Notes: a model not told the origin generated them from the sequence alone. Counted from the stretch's first letter, positions 36,674-48,664 are shown. The stretch is 64,000 nucleotides of DNA from Viscum album (GCA_963277665.1 OY728121.1:1656374062-1656438061), one strand, 5' to 3'. Numbers and translations are program-made.

Positions 36674-38294
36674 GGTGTGTTTCATTTCATTTATCTATAT
36701 ATTATATATATATATACTGAATATATATGATATATAAATCATTTTTTACATTCTGGAAGTATGTAAATCATGATATAAGTAATAATAATATAAAGAACAA
36801 CAATTCCAAACACGTACGATAAAAGAAACAATTTTACCCAAAACACTACTTTAACATGGAATTGACAAATGAAAAGGTAATATAAATACCTAAATGAACC
36901 ATATATTATATAAAAAAATGAATATGATTCGGTAATAAGTCAATTACATTATTTAAATCGTTATACAGGAGTTTCGGACACATATGAAGCATATCAGACA
37001 TAAGGTAAGGGATAACTTTTCGAATCTCGTTCTTATCTGAGATTGTTTATTAGTAAGTATTTACTGGGGTTATTGTTCTCATCCATGTCCATGTTTCCTA
37101 AAAATGGTTTCATGTATTTTTAATGTCCTTTTTACCCATTTTTGACTTTTACTACATGGTATGAATGGAATCTTTCTTTTACGAGGTACTTTTTGACATT
37201 TTCGGAAAAAGTAAGGGAAGAATGTTTTTTTAACTTATACGGCGTGAATAGATTTTTACGGTTTTATAAAGCCTTATTTTCATGAAGCTTCCTCCAAAAT
37301 ATTTCATGACTATTTTCAACAAAATCTTTTTCTTTTAAAATTGCATGATGTTTTGTGAAAATAAATTAATTTTGAAGAAGAAAGGATATTTTCCTCAATA
37401 ATTCATTTCAAGTGTTTTATCAAAACCATTTTCCATCTAAGATGACATTATTTCATATGTGTATGTTTCAAGTAGGAAGTATTTATGATTTACATGGTTT
37501 CAATTTTCTTATTATGAAATGATATCCATTCTTTTATATGGACTATGTGATGATGGGATGATGTTTATGAAACCCATTTTATTCGTTGGGTTATTATGAA
37601 TGATGTATGTTTATTTTGTGGCACAAGTAAGAATTATTTCATTATGAGATTTGTGGGACCTATATCTCCCTATAATGCATTGGGTAATGATTTATATCTC
37701 CTGAGATAGACATGGCTGGAACGGTAAGTTAATCCGGTTCAGTGTTACAGGACTGAAACGAGGAGTGAACTCGATTCAGAAAGGGACTTTGTCCACTAAG
37801 ATGGTCTTGGCAGCCATGCCTTGGCTACTATGGAAATCATATCATGTGATTAATGTTTTGACACAATTACATGTTTTATTTCCAAGATATTTTATCATTA
37901 TTGATGTTCCTTTATGATATATTCCTTACGTACTTCCAATATTTATGTCTTTACTCAATATTTTGATGTTTAGATTTTATGTTCAAGTTCTTGCATTCAA
38001 ATGTTTATGGATTGTTTTATGTTTTCTATGCTTACCCTTACTGAGAATTTGAGCTCACCCTTTTTATGTTTTCTTTTCCCTAGGATATAAATAAAGGTTT
38101 TAGGTAAGAAAACCAAAAGGGGAAGATCTTTATGGGAGATGTTGAAGATCTTTTACCATGATTAGAATATTTGGTTAAGAGTTTCCAAAAACACTAAACT
38201 AATACAGTCTTTGGGTGTATGTTTTTTTCATGTATTAAGTATTCCGCAAAAGTATTGTAATGTCCATGTACGTAAAGTTTCAAGTCTCTACAGT

Positions 38295-38306
38295 TGGTAT
38301 GAGAGC
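38295..38306 (+). other. Element N primer-binding site
   Basis: TGGTATGAGAGC begins three bases after the LTR end CTACA. It differs by one base from the initiator-Met tRNA complement TGGTATCAGAGC. The partial second copy at 44618 keeps the perfect form. Confidence 0.9.
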
Positions 38307-38552
38307 AAAGGTTTAGTCAAACTTTGGAAACTAGGATGTGAAAACATTAGTGAGATTCCTAGAGATATTTCTAAGGTATGTCTAGGGATGTCCCTAAGGA
38401 TAAGTATACGTATAGGATATAGTCCTAGAACTATGGTAACGATCTTAAAATTTAACCTAAGATGATAGATATTGAGGGTACTCCCCCTTTACTATGTTGT
38501 TTTCCCTAGCATGATTTTTTCCTCTCACGCTATTCTTTTTGTGTTTTAGAAA
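38307..38552 (+). other. Element N untranslated leader
   Basis: This stretch lies between the primer-binding site and the zinc-knuckle frame. The first 220 bases are duplicated at 44616-44842. It ends in a pyrimidine-rich TTCTTTTTGTGTTTTAG just before the ATG. I see no coding sequence in it. Confidence 0.6.
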
Positions 38553-39020
38553 ATGGCTGGAAACAGAAAGATTCATGATAATGGAGGATATGACGGACAA
38601 TGGAATGACATTCTTCATGAGAAACCAAATGAAACGGGATTTGGAAGTCCAAACATCGTTATTATGCCTAATCAGAAATCTCATAATATGATCAATAATC
38701 TCAACTTTGGTAAGTTTCCTGACATAGATAATAAGAGAAAGATGGAGTTTCATGATGATCATAGAGGAATGAAAGTTCAATTTCCCTCATGTAAATCATG
38801 TGGGAAGAGGCATCAGGGAGATTTTTTCAAAGGAACTGGAAGATGCTTTGGGTGTGGAAAAGAAGGACACAAATCCAGTAAGGGCAAAGGAAAAGGTTCA
38901 GTTAACACCATGGACAAGGATAATGGTATTGCTATGACATCAACAATGATTAGATGTTTTAAATGTGGAATGTATGGGCATTATGCAAACCAATGCCCTA
39001 AGGGAAAATCTCATGAATAG
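38553..39020 (+). CDS. Element N short zinc-knuckle (gag-derived) protein, 155 aa
   Basis: This is an intact frame of 155 codons starting MAGNRKIHD. Residues 1-75 are polar and carry no capsid signature. C80-K-S-C83-GKRH87 and C98-F-G-C101-GKEGH106 form a first, incomplete knuckle whose last Cys is replaced by Gly. C135-F-K-C138....H143....C148 is a perfect CX2CX4HX4C knuckle. CCHC knuckles in gag nucleocapsid bind the element's RNA. The protein lacks capsid, protease and polymerase, so it may be only a packaging or chaperone protein, or a leftover. Its N-terminus and spacing match the broken frame of H (8316-8830), so the short form is older than this copy. The start follows an acceptor-like site. 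Confidence 0.75.
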   Translation: MAGNRKIHDNGGYDGQWNDILHEKPNETGFGSPNIVIMPNQKSHNMINNLNFGKFPDIDNKRKMEFHDDHRGMKVQFPSCKSCGKRHQGDFFKGTGRCFGCGKEGHKSSKGKGKGSVNTMDKDNGIAMTSTMIRCFKCGMYGHYANQCPKGKSHE

Positions 39021-39759
39021 AATCAGCATGGTCATATGAGTAGTATTTATGTGGATGATGATGAAGAGACTACAAATAAAATATGAGATAAAAGAAGTGT
39101 TGATGCTCAGTCAGTTGTTTAAGAAGGTAGTGGAATGATTGTATTTTTATCAAGAGTTATGTTGTATAGTTAATGGTACTATGGAATAAAGAATCATCTA
39201 AGGATTGTTAGACTATTATTTTTCCTAAAGTATTTGAAAGTATATGTTGAATGGTACTGGTAACCATGAAAGGTTATTCAGATATTTTTGGAAAGTGGAT
39301 GATATGCGCATAATGAAGGGATAAGAAGATAATGAGATGTTTGATTGTATTCATGAGATCATGACTGATATAAGGACTAAGTGATATTATGGTTTGAGTA
39401 TATAGAATTTTTGGGATTTTGGTATATGGAAAGTGTTAAAATTTAACAACATTCATGTTTTCACTAAGGTTCAATGGGTATTAATTCTTCAAGAGAATAC
39501 ATGATTAAGGTATTCACATGTTTGTAATTTTAGAAACAAGATATATCTTATGATATATGGGGGATAAATGATGGAATTCATGTGATTGTTATGTAACATT
39601 TCAAGTAATCATTTTCATTATACTATGATCTTGGACCGATGTATTTTAGATAAGACTAAAGATTGGAATAGATTATGTTGTACATAAGTTATTATTGTTT
39701 TAGGATAGAACTTTTTTCGATATTATTAATGGGATGTTATAGAAATGTTGTTCTAGAAA
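39021..39759 (+). other. Element N interior downstream of the zinc-knuckle frame
   Basis: About 740 bases are A+T-rich and full of stops in all frames. By position this would be the protease region. I could not identify DSG or LGMDW motifs with confidence, and there is no RT, RNase H or integrase. Confidence 0.5.
39750..39759. repeat. SINE target-site duplication, left copy
   Basis: GTTCTAGAAA matches GTTACTAGAAA at 39879-39889 apart from one inserted A. Confidence 0.6.
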
Positions 39760-39878
39760 AAGGAAAACCTACAGGATGGGCGACAGCCCATCGAGTCGGA
39801 CAAGGCTGTGGGAATCGAACCCACAATTGAAGTGCGACTGGCCTTTATCACCTACCACTGGCCTATAGGAAGTCCCTG
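39760..39878 (-). mobile_element. tRNA-derived SINE, minus strand, inserted in N
   Basis: On the minus strand the head has a Pol III A box TAGGCCAGTGG (39855-39865) and a perfect B box GGTTCGATTCC (39811-39821), about 33 bases apart. The tRNA T-arm GTGGG/CCCAC is intact around the B box. The body then has a perfect hairpin GATGGGC-TGTC-GCCCATC (39775-39792) and ends in a T-rich tail. It is flanked by GTTCTAGAAA (39750-39759) and GTTACTAGAAA (39879-39889), a likely target duplication with a one-base indel. No tRNA acceptor stem can be formed, so this is not a tRNA gene. T-ended tRNA-type SINEs are known in plants; the family is not identified. Confidence 0.75.
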
Positions 39879-39889
39879 GTTACTAGAAA

Positions 39890-40536
39890 CTAGTTTTATT
39901 TTATTAAGCAGTATGATATATGAAGTATAAGTTCATTTTTGGAATCGTATATGATTAACCTCACCATAGATGGACTTATGTATATTTGATAACTTTTGTT
40001 AACCTTTTGTTTGAAACAGATGGAATGACCCATCATTCTAGCACATGATCTGTTAACACTTCATGAATAACAAATTCAACTTCATTTATTTAAGAGATGA
40101 AGTGGAAATTGTTCAAAGCATGAACAACAGTGATATTCTACCAAAATCAAGCAAGTATTTCTTCTAATTCAAAATTTTCAACTTTAGGGAAATGATATTG
40201 AAAACCAAAAATGTTGTCCTGGTGCTCTTATATCCGATTAATCATATGGTACCTTAGATCATCACAAATTTATGGCTTTATGATTGATGGATTTTTCATA
40301 GCCATGTTCTCTACCACTCTCCATCAGAACTTAATGGTTTGATTTTTCTTCTGTATCCATACTTTTCACCTATGTTCTCCAATATGGAAACCCAGTGATG
40401 AGTAACTTTGGGTAATTGTTACATTTCATACTTTAGTTTTTAAAATTATGTTCTAGTATTCCGTTTTACGATGTGGGTTTCTATGAATAGTAAACAATTT
40501 ATAACCCCGACGAATTTCGAGGACGAAATTCCTTTT
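39890..40536 (+). other. Element N interior, 3' part
   Basis: No domain is recognised over most of this stretch. At the end, just before the polypurine tract, a DEFRGRNSF-like reading near 40508-40536 is the usual close of Tekay-type pol. This shows that N came from a full-length element by internal loss. Confidence 0.55.
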
Positions 40537-40549
40537 AAGGGGGGTAGAA
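40537..40549 (+). other. Element N polypurine tract
   Basis: AAGGGGGGTAGAA directly precedes the 3' LTR start TGTAACACCC. Confidence 0.85.
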
Positions 40550-43500
40550 TGTAACACCCTGAGATTTTATGAGATATATTATTTTTAATTTCTTTGATCT
40601 TCTATTATACACTACACCAAGATTAGATTGTATCAGACACAACACCGAATTATCTTGCATTATACGCAACACTATTCTTGGGTTGCATTACACACAATCG
40701 CGACCTTCCTCGATAGGTTGCATTATACGCAATATCGACTTTCACTAAACAACGATATGCTATTAAAATATTATTAAAACTAGCCTGTATGAATAGTAAT
40801 ACCCAATTTTTGAAATTTTGTAAATTTTATTTTTCAAAATGGACTTCATTTTTGGATTCAGAATATCGAAATTAGCTTAGGGTGAAATTTTGGTATTTTT
40901 CTGAAAACTTTCAATTTTTGATGAATAGTAAAAACACTTGGTCACTATTTAAAAACCGAATTTTTATTTAAATAATTATTTATTTTATTTAAATTTATTT
41001 TAGGTCAAAATTGATACATAATACCTACATAAGTTCAACTCTATTCATTGGAGTAATTTTATAATAATTTTAGATATATAAAAATTTTATTGAACTTTTC
41101 ACCGTCTTTTACCCACCTCCTAGGAGAATTTGCAAATTTACATAAAAATTAATTTTACTGCTTCTGTGAGTGGAATTTCGAAAATACAAGAGACACAGTT
41201 AATATCAATGACTAAAATTTTGTTCAATGGGATGAAAAATAATTTTTGGTGAATAGTAACTTTTTACTTTTTTTACCACGGTGAAAAGTAAATAAGGTAA
41301 TTAAGGGTACAAATGATATTATTATTACCCTAACACATGTACTAATTCTATTGGATAAGTTTAATTCGACCAAAAAAAACCTTAGGAACAAAATATGACC
41401 ATTTAGGCCCACTTGGATTAGATTAGGACATTTATTATTAATTTATTTAAAGAAGGGTTAAAATAGTTAAAATCAAAGTTTAATAACTAATTAATTTTTA
41501 ATATAGGGTTATACATAAGATAAATTAAACTATAAATAATAATTATAAAGATAAAAAAATTTACTACCTAATAGGATTTTATTTATAATTTTTAGACATT
41601 AAATAATTTATGTTATTTATGACACAATAGTGATGCAGTAATTACCTAAATAATGATATATTAAAATAATTGATATTATAAATACCCAAATAAATGTAAT
41701 ATGAGACATTTTATGAATTACACTAATTTTATAAGTTAATATTAGATATTAGTATTTATTTAATTAACTTTATTCGAACTAATAATTCTGTTATGATTTT
41801 CAAAAAAATCAATTACCAAATAGTGTCAAAATTGACATAAAATAGTTTTTAAAACAAATATTATATTATTAATTGTTCTTTTATTCCAAAAAATATAAGG
41901 TTCAGCCAAATTACTTAGATAAGGTTATATATATTAATAATAAACAAATTGGGGTTATTTTGTCTTGTTATAGTAAGTTTATTAACCTTATAGTGTAGGA
42001 AAACAAGAAGACACAGTAAAAGTAAAATTATTTAACTTAGAGTTAAATCTAAATGATAAGGTTAAAATAGTAACCTAAACCTGTCTAAAATCTATTGGAT
42101 GAGAGTATTTTGACCCATATCCACCTTAGCTTCTAAATAAATTAATTTGGAGCTATTAAAAACTGAATATGACTTTATAATAAAATAATATTTTTTGTTT
42201 TTCCAAAGGTGCCCCTCTCCTCCCTTATAAAAAGGGCACCCCTTCCCTCTTCTCTTCACACCCTTTTGAGCCTTGAATCTCGGACAACCCCGGACCATTT
42301 ATCTTATACACTTTTCTAGAAACATTATGGAGGTTCTGGTCTTCTCAAAAGGCCAACTCTACTTCCTTAATAGAAGGCTTAAAGGAGGTGCGTCGAAAAA
42401 GAGGTAATGTCTTCTTTCGATTCTCTCAAGTTTCTTTCTTCTTCAACTTCTTCTTATTTATTTGTTTAATTATAAAGTAATAACATAAGTATCACTCATA
42501 TACTGATATGTTATTATGAATATGAAACAACCCTATTTCACCTTCTATCCATCCTACGGAAAATGAAATCACCACGCATGCTTACGTACGGAATACCGTC
42601 TCCACACCGTGGTGTAATCAGTTTTTCCACCACCACCTTACATGGATGGGTATAATGGTGTAAATAAATAACTATATATGGTTATTGTAAAGTGATATTT
42701 ATTTTTTAATATTATACATACACTTCAATATAATTCCATGATCATGGGAATGATATCATCGCTCGTGCGTACATACGGACTACCATCTCCACAAACATGA
42801 TGAGATTCATTTTCCATGATTAACCATTTAAGAATGATTATAAAGTATATATAATAATAATGAAATATATGACATAATTAAGCTACTAGATTTATTTATA
42901 CATACATATATATATATATATGTCATCTACTTCCATTCAAGTCAAAAAAGAAAGGAAAACAACGTTCATGCGTATGTATGGTCTACCATCTCCATGAACG
43001 GTGTGTTTCATTTCATTTATCTATCTATTATATATATATAATGAATATATATGATATATAAATCATGTTTTACATTCTGTAAGTAATTAAATCATGATAT
43101 AAGTAATAATAATATCAAGAACAACAATTCCAAACACGTACGATAAAAGAAACAATTTTACCCAAAACACTACTTTAACATTGAATTGACAAATGAACGG
43201 GTAATATAAATACCTAAGTGAACTATATATGATATAAAACAATGAATATGATTCTGTAATAAGTCAATGACATTATTTAAATCATTATACAGGAGGTTCG
43301 GATACATACGAAGCATATCGGACATAAGGTAAGGGATAACTTTTCCAATCTCGTTCTTATCCGAGATTGTTTATTCGTATGTATTTACTGGGGTTATTGT
43401 CCTCATCCATGTCCATGTTTCCTAAAAATGGTTTCATGTATTTTTAGTGTCCTTTTTACCCATTTTTGATTTTTACTACATTGTATGTATGGAATATTTC

Positions 43501-44615
43501 TTTTACGAGGTAATTTTTGACTTTTCCAGAAAAAGTAAGAGAAGAATGTTTTTTAACTTATACGGCACGAACGGATTTTTACGGTTTTATAAAGCCTTAT
43601 TTTCAAGAAGCTTCCTCCAAAAGATTTCATGACTATTTTCAACAAAATATTTTTCTTTTAAAATTGCATGATATTTTTTGAAAATAAATTGATTTTGAAG
43701 AAGAAAGGATATTTTCCTCAATAATTCATTTCAAGTGTTTTATCAAAACCATTTTCCATCTAAGATGACATTATTTCATATGTGTATGTTTCAAGTATGA
43801 AGTATCTATGATTTACATAGTTTCACTTTTCTTATTATGAAATGATATACATTCTTTTATATGGACTATGTGATGATGGGATGATGTTTATGAAACCCAT
43901 TTTATTCGTTGGGTTATTATGAATGATGTATGTTTATTTTGTGGCAAAAGTAAGAATGATTTCATTATGAGATTGGTGGGACCTATATCTCCCTACAATG
44001 CATTGGGTAAAGATTTATATCTCCTGAGATAGACATGGCTGGAACGGTAAGTTAATCCGGTTCATTGTTACAGGACTGAAATGAGGAGTGAACTCGATTC
44101 AGAAAGGGACTTTGTCCACTAAGATGGTCTTGGAAGCAATGCCTTGGCTACTATGGAAATCATATCACGTGATTAATGTTTTGACACAATTACAAGTTTT
44201 ATTTCCAAGCTATTTTATCATGATTGATGTTCCTTTATGATATATTCCTTACGTACTTCCAAGATTTATGTCTTTACTCAATATTTTGATGTTTATATTT
44301 TATGTTCAAGTTCTTTCATTCAAATGTTTATGGATTGTTTTATGTTTTCTATGCTTAACCTTACTGAGGATTTGAGATCACCCTTTTTATGTTTTATTTT
44401 CCCCAGGATATATATAAAGGTTTTAGGTAAGAAAACCAAAAGGGGAAGATCTTTATGGGAGATGTTGAAGATCTTTTACCATCATTAGAAGATTTGGTTA
44501 AGAGTTTCCAAAGACACTAAACTAATACGGTCTTTGGGTGTCTGTTTTTTTCATGTATTAAGTATTCTGAAAAAGTATTGTAATTTCCATGTAGGTCAAG
44601 TTTCAAGTGTCTATA
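40550..44615 (+). mobile_element. Element N 3' LTR
   Basis: It is 4,066 bp and near-identical in layout to 34225-38292. The TATA box with its inverted repeat is at 42209-42241, the donor-like site at 42404 and the modules at 42570-42614, 42756-42803 and 42963-43000. The acceptor-like site is at 44406. It ends CTATA where the other ends CTACA. Unlike a normal 3' LTR it is followed by a primer-binding site. Confidence 0.9.
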
Positions 44616-44842
44616 GTTGGTATCAGAGCAAAGGTTTAGTCAAACTTTGGAAACTAGGATGCGAAAACGTTAGTGAGATTCCTAGAGATATTTCTAAGTT
44701 ATGTCTAGGGATTCCCTAAGGATAAGTATACGTATAGGATATAGTCCTAGAACTATGGTTTAGAATTTAACCTAAGATGTTAGATATTTAAGGTACTCCC
44801 CCTTTACTATTTTGTTTTCCCTAGAATGATTTTTTCCTCTCA
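44616..44842 (+). mobile_element. Second partial copy of the N interior start, with primer-binding site
   Basis: TGGTATCAGAGC at 44618 and the next 220 bases repeat 38293-38522. They stop at CCTCTCA, where M sequence resumes. A normal element would end at 44615. LTR-interior-LTR-interior is the expected product of unequal recombination between LTRs. The right end was then lost by a deletion that also removed about 380 bases of M. Confidence 0.8.
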
Positions 44843-46122
44843 AATTAAATTTAATTTCTTATTTTTAATTTCATTTATTTGATATTTCCATTAATAAAAT
44901 AATTACAAAAACTTCATCATGAAATTATTTAATATAATTGTTTCTTTACTAAAAAATAAAAATTAAATACCTTCATAAAGAAAAATCTTATATCTTTAAA
45001 AATACCAATTAAATTATAATTTTTCTATTTTACAAAACTATATTACAAATTATATATCTTTTAAAAACATGAATTTTACATCATTAAATTCTTATTAAAT
45101 AAAATAATATAAATTTCATAATTTCACCCAAGTGGCCCAAAACATAAAAAAAATATTTCATAAAACTATATTTATTAATTTAATAAGTTACACTGAGACT
45201 TATTCATAACATTCTTTTATCCGTATGTGGAGATATAAGAGATATTAAATATAAATAAAGGGACATTTTATGACTTTCATTAATTTAAATATTATATAAG
45301 TCATTTTCATGGAAGAAAGTATATTAAACAACATAATTTTTATCCTTATGTGTTAAGGGTCGAATTATATTTATCTAATAAATTTTTACCACGTGTTAGG
45401 GTCTTTTTATAGTCTTTATAATTTTATTTTTAATCTAAATTACATAGTTTACCCTTTACCGTGGTAACAAAATTTACCAAGGTTACAATTCATATTGGGA
45501 AAAAATACAAGGTACCTATTTACTAATTTTGTGAATTCTAAATCAAAATTTGGGATCTAGTTTTTAAAATCCAAACCCAGATTTTGTAGAATTTAATTTA
45601 AAATAAAACTGGTAAAATTCCGGGAAAACATTTTTTTTCAAGAAAATACTTTTTTAAAACATATAGTGTTTTCATTATAAATTCCTACATAATTCCTTTT
45701 TAAAAAAACCAAAATTTTATTATCTTAAATGAAAATTAACTAATTATAATTTAAAACTAATCTAAAAATAATTTTACCTTGTAAAGATTTTAAAAGAAAA
45801 TATAATTTTCAATTAGTATTTTCACTATTCGTTAATAAAATAAATAATTCCTAGATTATTTGGCATGATGAATTCAAAAATAAATTTATTTTTGTCAAAT
45901 AAATTTTCTATAATTTCTAAAAAATATTATATACTCATAAAAAGTAGATAAACATATTTTTGAATAATAAAGAGATTTTACTAAAAATTGTGTGTTTTTT
46001 TTCTATAAACTTACCGATATATTTATAATGAATTGGAACTTTATTTTTATTTCCAAAATTAGTTATCTATATATATTTATTCCAATTTAATAACTAGGTT
46101 ATAATGGTTATTTTATAATAAT
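44843..46122 (-). mobile_element. Element M 5' LTR, piece 2 of 3
   Basis: It aligns with about 18083-19352 of the left LTR, for example CTCAAATTAAATTTA at the start and GGTACCTATTT near 45510 / 18753. It is A+T-rich without coding sequence. About 380 bases of M (equivalent to 17700-18083) are missing between pieces 1 and 2. It stops where C inserted. Confidence 0.8.
46118..46122. repeat. Target-site duplication of element C, left copy
   Basis: ATAAT here pairs with CTAAT at 55606-55610, one mismatch. The uninterrupted left M LTR has a single TATACTAATAGTG at this place (about 19350), which confirms the join. Confidence 0.7.
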
Positions 46123-48664
46123 TGTAACATCTGGGACATGGATGCCACTCAACTGTGCCCCTAGCCCAGTGGGTCACATGGCCTCAAGAGCATCTCCCCA
46201 AATAACAGAGTGTGTTGTCCAGTAGTGATGGTCTTGTTGTGTTTTTGGGGAGACTATGGCGTCATCACCATAGTGCAACAGAATGGAATATTGATAATGT
46301 AAAAGTTGGTGAAGAAAATAAAATAAGTATACAATTGATAAATAAACAAGATATGAATAAATAATAAAGTCATAAGTATCTCATATAAAATGCTGATGAA
46401 TCATGTATCTACAAAGTAGAAAAAATAGGTACACAATAGTACAATACGATACATTTATAAAAAAACTAGAAAGAACAAAAAGTAAAATCTCTGAATAGCA
46501 TCATGAGACTCAGCTCGATCCCATTCTCCATAGTATCTAAGCTTGGCACAAATCATTCCTTGAATTGTGGGCGCTTTCCCCTATCTCTACCTACATGAAA
46601 ATGGTCTATTAGGGTACCCAATGACGGCCTGAAGAGGGTGTGAGATACAATTCAAGTATTTATCCACCCAAATAGCATTACAAGTCATATCTGTGCAATA
46701 TAACAAGATAAATTTTGTTCTGGTAACCGGTAAGTGGTAAAAGAAAGTAAATATTCCCATCGCATGTAAAACACTATATAAGAAATTTTGAATATCCTCT
46801 CATGGTTCCCTACAAAATATGTTCAAGATATTATAAAAATAATATAGAATAAATACATAAATAACCAACATGGAATTTTTGTTTATCCAATCATGTCATG
46901 TCAACTGTGGCCTTTCAATACAACCATGCATATAACATTACCCACAACCATGTTGTATAATGAAGTTTCAGACTATGCAGAGAAAAATAAAAGGCATATA
47001 ATTCCAAGGAATCCTCATCGAGTCCTAGAAGCATCTTGATGGAAACTCAGTTAGTCACTATGTGGATTTCTAAAAGCATGCCATACCGAACATGTCCTAC
47101 GTGAGTCCAAGAAATCCAAATCCAAGGTGTAGGAAGGTGCAAGGCATCCCAAGAAATGAAGAACCAATGAGAAAACTTAATCCACTGCATCCAATACCAT
47201 GTTCAAGATCCAATGAGAATCATACAAGGAATCTATAGAGTCATTCATAATTTCATACCATTTATGTTTTCATTCAATATAATTCAGCAAACGCATATAA
47301 CTATTCATAATTCAAATTCAATGGAAACTAATGAGTATACTGACTTATTTCCCTCAATTAACATTTAAACACATCACATGAGTTTACCCAGTCATTTATC
47401 AATTTACATTTAAATGCAATCAAACAATGAGTTTAACCAATCATTTAATCAAAACTAAAAATAAATGTTAGTTCAATTCTATAATTAAAAGTTTAATGGC
47501 TCAATATCATGTTCAACATGGAAGGAGGATAGATATATCCTAGTGAAGAAATACAATTCCATTAAATCACAAATAAGCTACCTCTAAATTGTAATGCATG
47601 AGAACACATCCCATATATAGTTTAATAAGGAATTAAATAATAAAATTTATATGGAACACCCCATGGGTTTACCTAGGTTGGGGAAAAACCATGAATACAT
47701 CTCAAAAGAACCACAAAAAATCCTTAATAGGTCCCATTTTATTTAATTCAATTAATTTTTTTAATTTTTGGGTTGCACGAGAAAGTCTGGAGGGAGTCAC
47801 AACAACAATTAGGTCTATAAAGCACCAAAACCAATGATAAGATTATTGACCACCTACCTTATATTGATAGTCGGGTGATCATATTGTATCGGCTTTTGAT
47901 TCAACTCAGATCGGGGGAAAAAATGAAAAACATAAGACGAACATGAAATTAGATCATATTATCTTGAACTTAAATAGAATAATGGAATCCAATAAAAACA
48001 AATAATGGATAAAAAATAATCCATTACTCACCTCTGCAGATCCACAGAAATGAGTGATTGTTGAATCAAAGATCGGATGGAAGAGTTAACTCAAATACGA
48101 GCTTAGGCTTCTAAAAAGGCTTACAAAATGTGATTTTATTTTGTGGGAGAGTAAAGATTGAATTTTGGTTAAGATATATTTTAATTTAAATTTAAATTAT
48201 AAAATTTACAAAAAATAAAGGGCCAGTGGTGTTTTATGTTACAGTTTGATAAATTGTTCGCCAACCATTTTTGATTTTTTATAGGGAAGGGGAACTCGGA
48301 ATGTTTATCCACATGGTTTGACTAACCATTCAAAAATCGGGCTAGAACTCACAGTCAAAATTGGAGATTTTGTCACAAGGATAGATGGACCAAATAGCAA
48401 TGTTTGGACAAACAATGTGGAATATAGGTCTGCACTAGCCAGCCTCGCATCATTTCATATAATTGTGAGGCCTACCCAACACGGTTTGAACTAATAGTTC
48501 ACCAATCCATTTTCACCACAAAACTTGGGTTTCGGGCTCTAGACAAGCCCTAGACACTCGCAACAGCTCCATGACCTCAAATGGAATTAAAATTATCCCA
48601 TATTTTAACATTAAAATTGAAAAGGAAGGGATCCGTACCTCTTATGAAAACCAAGGTTCTTACA
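46123..48664 (-). mobile_element. Element C 3' LTR
   Basis: On the minus strand it runs TGTAAGAACC...GATGTTACA. Near 48300-48490 the plus strand carries several imperfect palindromes of the form ACATGGTTTGACTAACCAT. ACATGAGTTTACCCA(G/A)TCATTTA-type subrepeats are at 47380-47450. The last 120 bases match A (5880-6015). No gene. Confidence 0.85.

Larger units (their letters stand above)
36080..38083 (+). other. Putative leader intron in the N 5' LTR
   Basis: The donor-like AAGAG/GTAATC at 36080 and the acceptor-like TTTTCTTTTCCCTAG at 38083 are both kept in the second LTR (42404 and 44406). The donor context CGAAGAAGAGGTAATCTC also recurs in M's right LTR, and comparable sites exist in B. This is inferred from conservation and splice-site form, not from transcripts. 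A later acceptor-like GTGTTTTAG just before the gag ATG (38549) is an alternative end. Confidence 0.45.
34225..38292 (+). mobile_element. Element N 5' LTR
   Basis: TGTAACACCC...CTCTACA, 4,068 bp, ends directly before the primer-binding site. Notable parts are the TATAAAA box at 35902 inside an inverted repeat, and a donor-like AAGAG/GTAATC at 36080. Three structured modules lie at 36246-36290, 36432-36479 and 36638-36673. An acceptor-like TTCTTTTCCCTAG/GATATA is at 38083. The promoter position implies a U3 of about 1.7 kb and a transcribed R-U5 part of about 2.4 kb. Short reading frames in it show no similarity to known proteins. Confidence 0.9.
34225..44842 (+). mobile_element. Element N: RT-less gypsy derivative with 4.07-kb LTRs, plus strand, inside the M LTR
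   Basis: Parent feature. LTR 34225-38292, interior 38293-40549, LTR 40550-44615, then a second partial copy of the interior start 44616-44842. It is the least decayed element here; the LTRs differ at only a few to roughly ten percent of sites by eye, unevenly spread. The interior is about 2.26 kb, including a SINE, and codes only for a short zinc-knuckle protein. It therefore depends on enzymes from another element. Its LTR is a relative of the M LTR. Confidence 0.85.

Noticed and set aside
38211..38465. 84-codon frame at the N LTR/interior boundary
   Set aside because: It crosses the LTR end and primer-binding site and is only partly kept at 44534. Non-coding retrotransposon structure explains it.
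39781..39880. A minus-strand tRNA gene, because of the T-arm and perfect B box
   Set aside because: No acceptor stem or anticodon arm can be formed, and the unit has flanking duplications, a body hairpin and a T tail. It is better explained as a tRNA-derived SINE.
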